Shown piece after piece: positions 28,621 through 38,765 of a stretch of DNA of 64,000 nucleotides. This DNA comes from Flavobacterium flavigenum (GTDB taxonomy: Bacteria; Bacteroidota; Bacteroidia; Flavobacteriales; Flavobacteriaceae), in the NCBI RefSeq assembly GCF_027111255.2, contig NZ_CP114285.2, positions 1,240,001 to 1,304,000 of the forward strand, in the 5' to 3' direction. Numbering within the stretch: the stretch's first letter is position 1; every line of letters begins with the position of its first letter. The notes under the pieces are model-generated. The model was not told the origin of the DNA, searched no databases, and was given only the letters and a program-made list of their open reading frames with translations. The translations under genes and the position numbers were made by a program.

Positions 28621-29055
28621 TTAATCTTTATCTCCTCTAATAAATTTACCTTCCTTCGTAAATTCAAGATCAATTTTGTTTGTTAAATCTACATCAACGT
28701 CTTTGTGCCCGTAATCTATATGGGTAATTTTTTCATTTGGATAATGCTTTGCCACATACTCTTTTATGTTTTTGGGGATAAATGAGGTTGGGATAGGTTT
28801 ATCGCCACCATCAACTTCACGATAAGCGCCGTCTTTCCAAAACTCTACTTCGGTACCGTCTTTCAGTTTTACTTCGTATCCTTTTTCACCATGTTCAGCA
28901 TCTTTTTTAACTGTTTCTACTGCAGTATTACTGAAATACTTTTTCAAAAACTCCTGTGCCGGCTTTGGTAATTCAGTAAGTTCAATTTTCTTTTGTGCGT
29001 GAGTCGATACTGCAAAACCAAGTAATAATGCGACTGTAATTATTTTCGTTTTCAT
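28621..29055 (-). CDS. PepSY-like (BLIP-type) periplasmic protein
   Basis: 144 aa with a signal peptide (MKTKIITVALLLGFAVSTHAQ). Two repeats of a PepSY-like fold are suggested by LPKPAQEFLKKYF...YEVKLKDGTEVEFWKDGAYREVDG and by IPKNIKEYVAKHYPNEKITHIDYGHKDVDVDLTN. Such small secreted proteins are abundant in Bacteroidetes and often lie near sensor kinases, which are not visible here. Function unknown; family call by pattern. Confidence 0.8.
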   Translation of the reverse strand: MKTKIITVALLLGFAVSTHAQKKIELTELPKPAQEFLKKYFSNTAVETVKKDAEHGEKGYEVKLKDGTEVEFWKDGAYREVDGGDKPIPTSFIPKNIKEYVAKHYPNEKITHIDYGHKDVDVDLTNKIDLEFTKEGKFIRGDKD

Positions 29056-29302
29056 AATTGCTTAATTAAAATTTCATACTCTCTAATTTACAATAAGTAA
29101 AAACACATTCAAACGAATTTAAGAAACCTTTAATTTTTTATAAACAGCTTAAATTGAATACCAAAACAAAAATCAAAACAACCAAGGGATAAAGCAATTA
29201 AAAGCCACTACTATAAAAGACGAAAATAAAACAGCTTTTTAGAGCTATTTAATGGCTTCTTATTCTTTTAATACTGTGAATCTAAAGCGATATAAAAACT
29301 AA
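29056..29302. other. Intergenic stretch without recognised gene
   Basis: An AT-rich spacer between two minus-strand genes. I see no frame with coding character and no repeat. Confidence 0.5.
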
Positions 29303-29338
29303 TTTTAAAAAAGAAAGGCTACCAAATTAGGCAGCCTT
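29303..29338 (-). terminator. Terminator after leucine-rich repeat gene
   Basis: The stem aaggctacc / ggcagcctt (one mismatch) with a 6-base loop is followed, on the minus strand, by a T-rich run. Confidence 0.7.
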
Positions 29339-29359
29339 CAATTTACAATGTTTTTAAAT

Positions 29360-32300
29360 TTATTTTTTAATTACTTTTATGACTGAGGATTGTTTAGCAG
29401 AAATAACTTTTATAATATAAGTACCTTCACCCAAAAACGATAAATCAACTTTTGCTCGTACAGAATGAACCAATTGTCTCTTCAGCAGCTGACCTGTAAC
29501 ATTCATCACAATAACCTCTGATATTTCCTGATTCATTTCAACATTTACCATTTCATACGTAGGGTTTGGATAAACCAATACCAAACTTTTATCGTCTTCA
29601 AAATCAGGATTAGACAAAGAGCCAACGTAATATGCAGTATTGTCTTTTTTCCAGTTATTGCCAATTGGAGCAGTATCTTTATCAGCTTGAATAACGGTAA
29701 GATTAGGGTTTATTGTGGCATCAAACGTCTTTATATTATTGTTGTTTTTATTATCAATGTTTAAAGTCATTAATTGATTATTAGAACAATCTAAATAATT
29801 CAAATCCACACTTTTAGTTGCATTTAAAGAGGTTAATTGATTAAACGAACAATCTAAATAAATTAAATCCGTATTTTTTGATATATCAAAAGCGGAATCA
29901 TTTAAAAATTTATTTTTAGCACTCTTTTTTGCTTCTCCTAATTTATTATGAGAAGAATCTAAGTAAGTCAAAAGCGTATTTAATGTTACATCTAAAATGG
30001 TTAATTGATTATAAGAACAATCTAGATAAACCAAAGCTGTATTGCTTGTAAGATCTAAGGAGGCTAATTGATTTGAACTGCAATTTAACTCAGTTAAAGC
30101 TGTATTTTTGCTTAGGTCCAAAGCAGTCAATTGATTTTCGTAAGCATACAATTTAGCTAACGATGTATTTTTTGTCAAATTTAAAGCAATCAAACGATTT
30201 TTATAAGTATACAAAGTATCCAACATGATATTTTGAGTTAGGTTCAAATCAGTCAATTCATTCTCGGAACAATCTAAAGTTTTTAATGACACAAAATCCT
30301 GTATCCCTTTTAAGCTAGAAATTTTTTTAGATGAAATATTCAGATTGGTTACGGTCGCAATTTTCGAAGTCAATATTTTGCCATTGATGCTTCCTGAGTC
30401 GAGTCCTAAATCAATCAAGGCCTGCTCAAAATTAATATCAGGAATTTCAGTATATGTTATTGCTGGACAAGCGGCAGTACTATAAGTTGCTGTATCATCT
30501 TTGTTCCATCCATCAGGTTCTTTGATGCTGTCTGCCTGAATACAGGTTAAATCAGGGTTGTTGGTTACTTCAAAATAAAGTATTTTATTATTATTTCCAT
30601 TTTTAATATTCAATTCAACTAGTTCATTATAGCTACAGTATAACTTCCCTTCCAAGGCAGTGTTATTACTTAAATCTAAAGCTTTCAATTTATTAAATCT
30701 GCAATCAAACTGATTTAACGAGATGTTTTTAGTTAAATCTAAAGAAGTTAATTGATTGGAATCACACCATAAGTTAGCCAAGGCTGTATTTTGTGATACA
30801 TTTAAATTAGTTAACTGATTTGAAGAGCATTCTACAGAAGTCAAAGCTATATTTTTGGTAAGATCCAAAACAGTTAATTTATTTTGTGAACAATAGAGTG
30901 TTTTTAGTTTCACAAAATCTTGTATTCCTGTCAAATCTGAGATATTTTTACCTGTAACATCTAAATTGAGTATACCGGCTACGCCAGAAGTAAGTATTCT
31001 CCCGTCAACACTACCAAAATCGTAACCAAGCGAAATCAAAGCTTGTTCAAAGTTCGTATCCGGAATCAATGTATATTGAGGCATTGGACAAGAGATAATA
31101 CTATAATTTGCTGTAGCATCTTTTTTCCAGCCTGTATTTGGAGCAGTGGTTCCGTCAGCCTGAATACAAGTAAGATTTGGATTATTTATGGCATTAAAAG
31201 TTATCATTTTGCTATTCTTGCCGTTTTTCACATTTAAACTCACAAAATTATTGGATTGGCTATCCAAATGAGTCAAAGCTATATTTTTACTTACATCTAA
31301 TGTGGATAATTGATTATGATGACAGGTCAAAAATGTCAGAGCGGGATTCTCAGCTACATTTAAAGAAGATAATCTATTATTATTACAATCCAATTGGACC
31401 AAAGATGCGCTTCGTGGTAAAATTAAAGATATCAATCGATTAGAATTACAATGAAGTTCAGTTAAAGCATTATTTTTGGCTGCATCTAAAACGGTTAATT
31501 GATTATTATAACAGGATAAATAAGTCAAAGTGGTATTTTTACTTACATCCAGAGTAGTCAATTTATTATCAGAACACTGTAATTCTATTAGACTTATATT
31601 TTTACTTACGTCTAAAGAGGTCACTTTGTTTGTACTGCAAGCCAAATAATTCAAAACTGTATTGTTGGTTACATCCAAAGCCGTTAATTGATTTAAATCG
31701 CAAACCAACTCTTTTAAATTGGTATTCTGTGTTACATTTAAAGCTGCTAATTTATTATTTGAGCAAATTAAATCGTTTAAGAGGATATTTTTGCTTACAT
31801 CTAAAGTAGTCAATTGATTTGAAGAACACCTCAATTCATTCAAAGCAAGGTTTTTACTAATATCTAAATCTGTGAGTTTATTATTATCACAATATAAAGT
31901 TTTCAAACCCACAAAATCATTTAGACCTGTTAAACTTGAGATATTTTGGCTTGTAACGTTCAAAGTAATTAAGCTGCCAATATTTGAAGTAAGCACTTTT
32001 CCATCAATACTGCCAGAGTCGTGCCCTAAATTAATCAGGGCTTGTTCAAAATTTGGATCAGGTATATTGGTATAAGCCATTGCCGGACAAGCAGTAACAC
32101 TGTATATTGCTGTAGCATCTTTACTCCATCCGGAATACGGAGGAGTGGTACTATCGGCTTGTATGCAAGTAAGTTTTGGATTCCCGGCAACTTCAAAATT
32201 GGTTATTTTAGTGTTATTTCCGTTTTTAATATTCAGAAAGGTTAATTTATTTGAATAAGCATCCAATTTCTGTAGAACAGTATTTTTACTTAAATCCAAA

Positions 32301-34687
32301 CTGGTCAATTGATTGGAGTAGCAAATAAAATTAGTCAGGGCGCTATTTCTGCTCACATCCAAACTGGTCAATTGATTGGAATAACAAGTCAAATCACTCA
32401 AAGCTATATTTGCAGTAACATCCAAAGTAGTCATTCGATTACTATTGCACCATAAAGTTGCTAAAGCTGTATTTTTGCTTACATCTAAAGTGGTAAACTG
32501 ATTGGAATAGCATTGTAATATTGTAAGCGCTGTATTATTACTTAAATCCAAATTAGTCAATTGATTATCGAAACAATACAAAACACTTAAATCCTTATTT
32601 TTACTAATATCTAAAGTTGTCAATTTATTGCTGCTGCATTGCAAGGATGTCAGCCCCGTATTTTTGGTAACATCCAAACTATTCAATTTATTTGCATAAG
32701 GATGTAATATATTTAAGGCTAAATTTCTACTTACATCAAGAGAAGTCAATAAATTTGAACCACAATTTAATTCTTTCAAAGCAGTATTTTGGCTTACATC
32801 CAGAATTGTCAGTTTATTTAACCAGCAAACCAACTGAGTCAGGGAGGTATTTTTACTTACATCCAAAGCAGTTAATTCATTAGTATTACAAATTAAATTA
32901 GTTAACGCAATATTTTTAGACACATCCAAACCAGTCAATTTATTTCCTCGACAATTCAGACTAGCCAGAGCTAAATTTTGGGTAACATTCAGAGATGACA
33001 ATAAGTTAGAAGAACAATCCAAAGTTTTTAAAGCCATAAAATCCTGTATCCCGGTTAAGTCTGCTATGCCTTTATTAAAAACATCTAAACTCGTTACACG
33101 AATGATGTTATCAGTAAGTACTTTTCCGTCTGTAATGCCAGAATCGTATCCTAACCCAATTAAAACTCTCTCAAATTTAACATCCGGAATAGCAGTGTAA
33201 CAGCCAGTTATGCTGTAATTCGCGATGGCGTCTTTTATCCATGCTGAATTAGGAGGAGTTGTGCTATCGGCCTGAATACACTTAAGGCTGGAATTGCCAC
33301 TAGCATCAAAAGATGTTATAATGGTGTTCTTCCCGTTTTTCACATTTAAGGTTGAGAGTTGATTATTATTACAAGACAAAGAGGTCAAAGAGGTGTTTTT
33401 ATCAAGATTTAAAGTGGTCAGTTTATTTGAGGAACAATTCAACACTTTCAATGACACGAAATCTTCTATACCAGCTAAATTTGTGATATTTTTTGCTGAT
33501 ACATCCAAATTTGTAACACCTGCAATATTAGAAGTAAGTACTTGTTTATCCAGTGGCGTAATATCATAACCCAAATCAATCAGTGCCTGTTCAAAATTAG
33601 GATCTGGAATTGCTGTATATCCAGCTTCTGCACAAAAAACACTATAACTAGCAGCAGCATCTTTAATCCAGCCAGCATTTGGAGGTGTTAGATTATCAGC
33701 CTGGATACACGAGAGTCCCGGGTTATCTTTACCATCGAAAGTCGCTATCCCGCTATTGTTCCCATTTTTAATATTTAAAGACGTTAGTTTATTAGAATAG
33801 CAATAAAAGGATATTAGATTTGGATTTTTACTTACATCCAAAGAAGTCAATTGATTAGAAAAGCAACTCAAATAATACAAATTAGGGTTTTTGCTAACAT
33901 CCAAAACGGTTAATTTATTTTCTCTGCATTGTAAAAAACCTAAAACCGGATTGTTGGTCACATCCAAAGAGGTCAATTGATTTAAATAACAATTCAATGT
34001 AGTTAGAGCTTTATTTTGACTAACATCCAAAGCAGTCAGTTGATTTAATTCACAATAGAGTATTTCTAAAGCAGTATTTTTGGTTACATCCAGAGTGGTA
34101 AATGAATTTCCTCCACATTGTAGATTGATTAAAGCCGTATTTTGGGATAAATCCAGAGGAGTATTAAATTTATTTACAATGCAATACAATCTTTTTAAAG
34201 CCTTATTTTTAGTTACATCAATTGTTGACAGCTGATTTTCACTGCAATTAAAATCTGTCAAAGCCAAATTTTTGGACACATCCAAAGAAGTTAACGAGTT
34301 TTTAGAAGTAAACAGTATATTCAAAGTCAGATTTTGGGTAACATCTAAACTGCTTAGCCGATTACTATCGCATTCTAATTCCGTTAAAGCTGTATTTTTA
34401 GATACATTCAAAGTGGTCAATGCGTTTGCGGAGCATTTCAAAATTTTCAACGCTAAAAAATCCTGTATTCCTGTTAAATCTGAGATATTTTTACCCGCAA
34501 CATTTAAACTGGTTAGATTAGCAATCCTATTTGTAAGTACTTTTCCATCTTTGATACCGGAATCGATTCCCTGATTAATTAAAGCCTGTTCAAAATTAGC
34601 ATCAGGAATAGCGGTGTATTGGGCATTTACTGTAAAGCATAAAAATAACATTGCAAAGAATGTCATAAAGAGTTTGTTTTTTATCAT
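29360..34687 (-). CDS. Giant six-module leucine-rich repeat protein with T9SS sorting domain
   Basis: A 1775-aa secreted surface protein. A signal peptide (FLCFTVNAQ) is followed by six modules. Each opens with an IPDxNFEQALIxLG-type segment and a first LRR block (LTGIQDF...LKxLxCS). It then continues in 21-residue repeats of the form NQLTxLDVSKNxALTxLxC and closes with CIQADxxTPPxxWxKDATAxYS. The last ~75 residues are a T9SS type A domain (VYPNPTYEMVNV ... VIKVIKK) that directs export and anchoring. Module lengths differ strongly, from about 140 to 375 residues. Function is probably adhesion or protein binding. Antisense frames here are only shadows of the repeats. Confidence 0.92.
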   Translation of the reverse strand: MIKNKLFMTFFAMLFLCFTVNAQYTAIPDANFEQALINQGIDSGIKDGKVLTNRIANLTSLNVAGKNISDLTGIQDFLALKILKCSANALTTLNVSKNTALTELECDSNRLSSLDVTQNLTLNILFTSKNSLTSLDVSKNLALTDFNCSENQLSTIDVTKNKALKRLYCIVNKFNTPLDLSQNTALINLQCGGNSFTTLDVTKNTALEILYCELNQLTALDVSQNKALTTLNCYLNQLTSLDVTNNPVLGFLQCRENKLTVLDVSKNPNLYYLSCFSNQLTSLDVSKNPNLISFYCYSNKLTSLNIKNGNNSGIATFDGKDNPGLSCIQADNLTPPNAGWIKDAAASYSVFCAEAGYTAIPDPNFEQALIDLGYDITPLDKQVLTSNIAGVTNLDVSAKNITNLAGIEDFVSLKVLNCSSNKLTTLNLDKNTSLTSLSCNNNQLSTLNVKNGKNTIITSFDASGNSSLKCIQADSTTPPNSAWIKDAIANYSITGCYTAIPDVKFERVLIGLGYDSGITDGKVLTDNIIRVTSLDVFNKGIADLTGIQDFMALKTLDCSSNLLSSLNVTQNLALASLNCRGNKLTGLDVSKNIALTNLICNTNELTALDVSKNTSLTQLVCWLNKLTILDVSQNTALKELNCGSNLLTSLDVSRNLALNILHPYANKLNSLDVTKNTGLTSLQCSSNKLTTLDISKNKDLSVLYCFDNQLTNLDLSNNTALTILQCYSNQFTTLDVSKNTALATLWCNSNRMTTLDVTANIALSDLTCYSNQLTSLDVSRNSALTNFICYSNQLTSLDLSKNTVLQKLDAYSNKLTFLNIKNGNNTKITNFEVAGNPKLTCIQADSTTPPYSGWSKDATAIYSVTACPAMAYTNIPDPNFEQALINLGHDSGSIDGKVLTSNIGSLITLNVTSQNISSLTGLNDFVGLKTLYCDNNKLTDLDISKNLALNELRCSSNQLTTLDVSKNILLNDLICSNNKLAALNVTQNTNLKELVCDLNQLTALDVTNNTVLNYLACSTNKVTSLDVSKNISLIELQCSDNKLTTLDVSKNTTLTYLSCYNNQLTVLDAAKNNALTELHCNSNRLISLILPRSASLVQLDCNNNRLSSLNVAENPALTFLTCHHNQLSTLDVSKNIALTHLDSQSNNFVSLNVKNGKNSKMITFNAINNPNLTCIQADGTTAPNTGWKKDATANYSIISCPMPQYTLIPDTNFEQALISLGYDFGSVDGRILTSGVAGILNLDVTGKNISDLTGIQDFVKLKTLYCSQNKLTVLDLTKNIALTSVECSSNQLTNLNVSQNTALANLWCDSNQLTSLDLTKNISLNQFDCRFNKLKALDLSNNTALEGKLYCSYNELVELNIKNGNNNKILYFEVTNNPDLTCIQADSIKEPDGWNKDDTATYSTAACPAITYTEIPDINFEQALIDLGLDSGSINGKILTSKIATVTNLNISSKKISSLKGIQDFVSLKTLDCSENELTDLNLTQNIMLDTLYTYKNRLIALNLTKNTSLAKLYAYENQLTALDLSKNTALTELNCSSNQLASLDLTSNTALVYLDCSYNQLTILDVTLNTLLTYLDSSHNKLGEAKKSAKNKFLNDSAFDISKNTDLIYLDCSFNQLTSLNATKSVDLNYLDCSNNQLMTLNIDNKNNNNIKTFDATINPNLTVIQADKDTAPIGNNWKKDNTAYYVGSLSNPDFEDDKSLVLVYPNPTYEMVNVEMNQEISEVIVMNVTGQLLKRQLVHSVRAKVDLSFLGEGTYIIKVISAKQSSVIKVIKK

Positions 34688-34801
34688 TTAGTCCACGGTT
34701 AAGTTTTAGTATTCAATAGTATTCTTTATAAATCTTAGTTTCCTTTTTTATTTGTGATGAATATAAAGCTCATACCCAAAACTAATATTCTTTTTACATT
34801 T

Positions 34802-34840
34802 GAAAAAAAGCTGACTTAATAAATGAGACAGCTTTTTTTT
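34802..34840 (-). terminator. Terminator after propeller gene
   Basis: aaaaaaagctg / cagctttttttt arms around a 14-base loop, with a clear T-run on the minus strand. Confidence 0.75.
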
Positions 34841-34842
34841 GA

Positions 34843-36051
34843 TTATCGTATCAATTTCACATAGGCACTATAGGCGTCGTCTTTAATCGAAGTCCGCAGG
34901 TAAACTTCGTTTTCGTCTTTTGTTTTAAACTCAAACTGAATTAAAGCAGCATCAGAAAAATAAAACAACGATTCATCATCGCTGGCAAATTCAAAATTCG
35001 AAATTGGTCTGGTGGTTAATTTAACTTCTGATGCTATTTCGCCATTTGTCAAGTCTATCTGAAAAAGTTTTCCTTTTCGGGTGTATCCCCAAATGTTATC
35101 ACTTTCTTCAATCATGTATGCGATAGTATCGGCTTTAAAATCCGTTTTCCATAACTGAGTTCCTGTTTTAGCATCTACAGCGTATATAGAAGAAACGTCC
35201 TCCCCTTGTGCCGCAAAGTAGACTTTTTTGTCTTTCCCAACTATATGTTCCCTTACATTATTTTGATTTTCATCGAATTTAAATTCCCACAAAACATCTA
35301 ATTTATCCGGGCTTAAAGCATAAACTGTATTTTTTTCATTGGCTATAAATATAGTTTCCCCATCAGTTGCAGGCTTTCCGGAAATGCCCCCTTCAAAGCT
35401 TTTCTGGCTCAGGATCTTTCCTGTATTGGCATCAAAACTATAGACATTTGACCCGCTTTGGGTAAAAACTTTGTTGTCAAAAAACAGAACAGGCATATCG
35501 TTATTAGCAGCTTCTAACTTGTTGCTCCAGGCTAAACTTCCGTCTTTTACATTCAGGGCATAAATGGTATTATTGGGACTTTGAGTCGTTACAAACAGTT
35601 TCCCATTATTGATGACCGGAATTTGATTTTTTAGTATAATTTGATCTTTACTATCCCCTAATCTTGATTTCCAAAAAATTTCACCGGTTTGATTGTCAAT
35701 CGCGAAAATCTCTCCGTTGATAAACGGAACGTATAAAACCCCATCAAGAAGCGTCACCCCATTTGCACACATTTCTGTAAAAGCATCTGTCGCTTTTACA
35801 GTCCAGGCAATGGTTTCAGATTCTAAATCGAATGTAAAAAGCGTGCCGTCGTAATCATAAATCAGGATTAAAGCTTCGTCTAAAGGAACTTTTTTTACCG
35901 GCCTTATAGATTTATTACTGAAAGCATCTGCAGTTGCTGAAATAGTGTTAGCAGGATCGATTGTTTCAGCTGGCTTTGAAGTAACCGGCACTTGTCCAAA
36001 TACATTTATAACAGTAAATACAAACAGAAGGATGATAAGTTTTTGTTTCAT
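34843..36051 (-). CDS. PQQ-like beta-propeller repeat protein
   Basis: 402 aa with a signal peptide (LFVFTVINVFGQ). About seven blades show the repeat pattern of PQQ/BamB propellers: IFAIDNQTGEIFWKSRLG, IYALNVKDGSLAWSNKLE, VYSFDANTGKILSQKSF, VYALSPDKLDVLWEFKF, IYAVDAKTGTQLWKTDF and LFQIDLTNGEIASEVKL. No cofactor-binding residues are evident, so it is more likely a scaffold or binding propeller than a quinoprotein dehydrogenase. Single-gene unit with its own terminator. Confidence 0.88.
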   Translation of the reverse strand: MKQKLIILLFVFTVINVFGQVPVTSKPAETIDPANTISATADAFSNKSIRPVKKVPLDEALILIYDYDGTLFTFDLESETIAWTVKATDAFTEMCANGVTLLDGVLYVPFINGEIFAIDNQTGEIFWKSRLGDSKDQIILKNQIPVINNGKLFVTTQSPNNTIYALNVKDGSLAWSNKLEAANNDMPVLFFDNKVFTQSGSNVYSFDANTGKILSQKSFEGGISGKPATDGETIFIANEKNTVYALSPDKLDVLWEFKFDENQNNVREHIVGKDKKVYFAAQGEDVSSIYAVDAKTGTQLWKTDFKADTIAYMIEESDNIWGYTRKGKLFQIDLTNGEIASEVKLTTRPISNFEFASDDESLFYFSDAALIQFEFKTKDENEVYLRTSIKDDAYSAYVKLIR

Positions 36052-36335
36052 TTTTAAAATTTTGATTTTCGATTTGGGGACAATAATTTAAAAGTGGAAT
36101 CTGATATTTAAATTAAAATTGACTCTATAAAAAATTTATTAAAACCAACAATAAACCAATATCTATGCCAAATATAGTGAAAAACTATTATAGTTATAGT
36201 TATATGCTATTGAGTCGTTTATGCAGGATTTGAACAGGATTTCGTTAAGGTTATACGATGTCTCTTCCTGAAAAAAATTAGATTACATTTTTTGATTAAT
36301 CCTATTTTATATTAAATGGTGATACTTTTATAAAC
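36052..36335. other. Intergenic stretch without recognised gene
   Basis: An AT-rich spacer upstream of the propeller gene. It contains a short run of tatagttatagttata-like repeats near 36190-36215 and nothing that looks coding. Confidence 0.4.
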
Positions 36336-36373
36336 AAAAACAAGTCCATACCTATGGCACAGACTTGTTTTCA
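36336..36373 (-). terminator. Terminator after DUF4353 gene
   Basis: The stem aaaacaagtc / gacttgtttt around a 13-base loop has a T-run on the minus strand. Confidence 0.7.
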
Positions 36374-36392
36374 TATAATCAAAATTATTGCA

Positions 36393-37904
36393 TTATCTTG
36401 GACCGGTGCTCCCTCCTATTTTTGTCACCATAGAGGTCAATGTAAAACTTGACGATACCGTAGGATTGCTAAATGTTCCTCCCAGATAAAGTCCGTTAAA
36501 ATCTGAAGCGTCAGTTACAGCAGAAACCGTAACCAATTTATAGGTTTTGCCAGAACTGAATTTGCTACCGGACAAGAGTAATGTAGTAAAACTCGCAGGA
36601 GACTTAAACGTCATTACCTCCGCATTATCACTATCTAATATACTAAATATCGTCCCTGCATTTCCACTCCCCAAAATGGCAGAAGCCTGAGTAGATACAC
36701 TGGCAGTTGGCGAACTGGTTGCCCCTCCGGCGCCAATCAGCAGTCCGCCGGTAATTTTAAACGTATTATTATCACAATCAAAACCTTCTTCAGGGCTTTT
36801 GGCTCCTGTAGAAAAGATTCTTCCTCCGGTTACTGTCAGCGTACCGTTAGAATCAATACCATCATTTGTCGTACTGTAAGCTACAATAGTTCCGCCATTG
36901 ATATAAATCGCATCTGCGGCATTGATCGCATCATCGACAGCCTTGATATAAATAGTGCCGTCGTTGATGGTCAGTTTACTTTTGCTCTCTATTCCTTCAC
37001 CCCCTTGGTCTGTTGTCGTGATTGTAATGGTACCGCCATTGATCACCACATAAGGATCTATCGTATCATCTGTATCGTATGAAGCCACTATTCCGTCATC
37101 AGCCACATTAGCGGTTATGGTTCCGCCATTGATGATAATATGCCCCTCTTCGGCTTCGATACCGTCGCTTGACGCAACAATGTTCAGAGTACCACCATCG
37201 ATATAAACCGCATCATTTGTATGGATACCATCAGAAGCCGCTTTGGTAATGTTAATCGTACCACTTTGTACACGCACATAGTCATCAGCGGCAATACCAT
37301 GTTTATTGTTACCAACAATAGTAAGAGTTCCGGTACCTGAAAAAATAAGCTGTCCTTCACTAAAAAAAGTTCCTTTTTGGTCTTCTGTAGAAGTAGCATA
37401 AGTTGTTCCATCCTCTAAGGTATTGGTACCGCTCAGTACAATAAAAGCACGCTTGCCTGACTGAATATTTACTGCCGGTCCATCATTATTTTTGATCGAC
37501 ACACCATTCAGCGTAAGCTTGTATTTTTTATCACTATAGATTTTAAGCATTCCATCTGTGGTAGTACCGGTTATTTCATAAGCGACTCCGGCAACAGTTG
37601 AGTTCACTGTAACATCAGCACCAGAAGTAGTAACTGTTACTCCGGTTACTGCATTTTCTACCGTTACATTTGTACCGCTAAATGTTATTTTCACCGTAGA
37701 AGCAAATGTGGAATTAGTTAATATATCTTCCTCGTTTGCACCAGTCTCCGATGAGCCTTCTGCTGTTCCCTTTACAGTCGTGGCACTAATGGTAACAGGG
37801 GTATTGGTCGTAACGCTGGTTTCATCATCATTGCTGTCGTTGTCTTTAGAACAGGAAAGGGCAAGAATGCCTAAACAGAGATAGAAATATTTTTTTGTTT
37901 TCAT
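36393..37904 (-). CDS. Carbohydrate-binding-like (DUF4353) lipoprotein
   Basis: A 503-aa surface or periplasmic lipoprotein (acceptor Cys18 in GILALSCSKD, then an Asp/Ser-rich linker). The body is a right-handed beta-helix of short repeats of the type INGGTIxITxxDDGI: SGTINITKAASDGIHTNDAV, GGTLNIVASSDGIEAEEG, NGGTITANVADDGIVASYD and others. This is the pattern of DUF4353, a family annotated as carbohydrate-binding. The Asp residues at each turn suggest calcium binding. Substrate unknown. The 411-bp gap upstream holds no evident gene. Confidence 0.85.
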   Translation of the reverse strand: MKTKKYFYLCLGILALSCSKDNDSNDDETSVTTNTPVTISATTVKGTAEGSSETGANEEDILTNSTFASTVKITFSGTNVTVENAVTGVTVTTSGADVTVNSTVAGVAYEITGTTTDGMLKIYSDKKYKLTLNGVSIKNNDGPAVNIQSGKRAFIVLSGTNTLEDGTTYATSTEDQKGTFFSEGQLIFSGTGTLTIVGNNKHGIAADDYVRVQSGTINITKAASDGIHTNDAVYIDGGTLNIVASSDGIEAEEGHIIINGGTITANVADDGIVASYDTDDTIDPYVVINGGTITITTTDQGGEGIESKSKLTINDGTIYIKAVDDAINAADAIYINGGTIVAYSTTNDGIDSNGTLTVTGGRIFSTGAKSPEEGFDCDNNTFKITGGLLIGAGGATSSPTASVSTQASAILGSGNAGTIFSILDSDNAEVMTFKSPASFTTLLLSGSKFSSGKTYKLVTVSAVTDASDFNGLYLGGTFSNPTVSSSFTLTSMVTKIGGSTGPR

Positions 37905-38315
37905 AATGGTAGGTATAAATAAATTACTAATTGCACAATATGTTTATAAAAAAGTTCAAAAGTGAATAAAATAAATAGCGCTTTTTTCCTGATAAACGGT
38001 TATCCCCATAATATTCCGGAAAAGGTATAACTGCAATACTATATATATTCAGGAACTCCAACAATAAATTGAGGTGAATGTGCAATATCTTGGGGTGAAA
38101 AAATTATTAACTTAAATCCATCTCATTTGGCAAACATCTGCAATGAGTCCCTGCTTACATTTTTTTGAATCAGACAAAGCTTTGTAACGCAACTACAATA
38201 CAGATATAATTCAATTCATTAAAGATTTGATAAATCCAAAAACAGAAACTAATTTAGTCCCAAACTACAAACAGCAGAACTGTGATGTAAAAAACAAAAT
38301 TCAAAAAAATATAAA
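37905..38315. other. Intergenic stretch without recognised gene
   Basis: This is the spacer between divergent genes. I found neither a coding frame, a consensus promoter nor a strong hairpin. Confidence 0.4.
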
Positions 38316-38666
38316 ATGGAAATACGTTTATTGGTTCTAAGAACAAGCGACACAAAAAAACTATCCGATTTTTACAGCCTGTTCGGATTGGCTTTTGAAT
38401 ACCACCAACACGGAAATTCGCCATTTCATTACAGTGCAACTATCGGAAAGACCGTTTTAGAAATTTATCCCTTAACCAAAAGTCAGACCCAGGCTGACAA
38501 AAGCCTAAGGTTAGGATTTGGAATTGACAACTTCGAGGCGACAATTCAAAAATTAACAGCCTTAGAAGTCGTGTTTGCCTTACCTCCCAAACAAACAGAG
38601 TACGGGTTTATGGCTGTAATTGAAGACCTTGACGGAAGGAAAATTGAGTTGTATAAAAATAGCTAG
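38316..38666 (+). CDS. VOC family (glyoxalase/bleomycin-resistance-like) protein
   Basis: 116 aa, one vicinal-oxygen-chelate module of two beta-alpha-beta-beta-beta units: MEIRLLVLRTSDTKKLSDFY at the start and FMAVIEDLDGRKIELYK at the end, the usual metal-Glu position. Family members include glyoxalases, dioxygenases and antibiotic-binding proteins; nothing here fixes which. It is the last ordinary gene before the accessory region. Confidence 0.85.
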   Translation: MEIRLLVLRTSDTKKLSDFYSLFGLAFEYHQHGNSPFHYSATIGKTVLEIYPLTKSQTQADKSLRLGFGIDNFEATIQKLTALEVVFALPPKQTEYGFMAVIEDLDGRKIELYKNS

Positions 38667-38765
38667 TTGAAATTTAGAAAATTTAGCCTTAACAATTTTC
38701 AAAATTAATAGGTAATTATTATAAAATAGGTAGTGTCGTTTTCGGAAAGTTATATTTGAAAGAAA

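Noticed and set aside
30000..34574. Plus-strand frames of 60-100 codons within the LRR gene
   Set aside because: They lie wholly inside the minus-strand coding region, follow its repeat period and have no recognisable domain.
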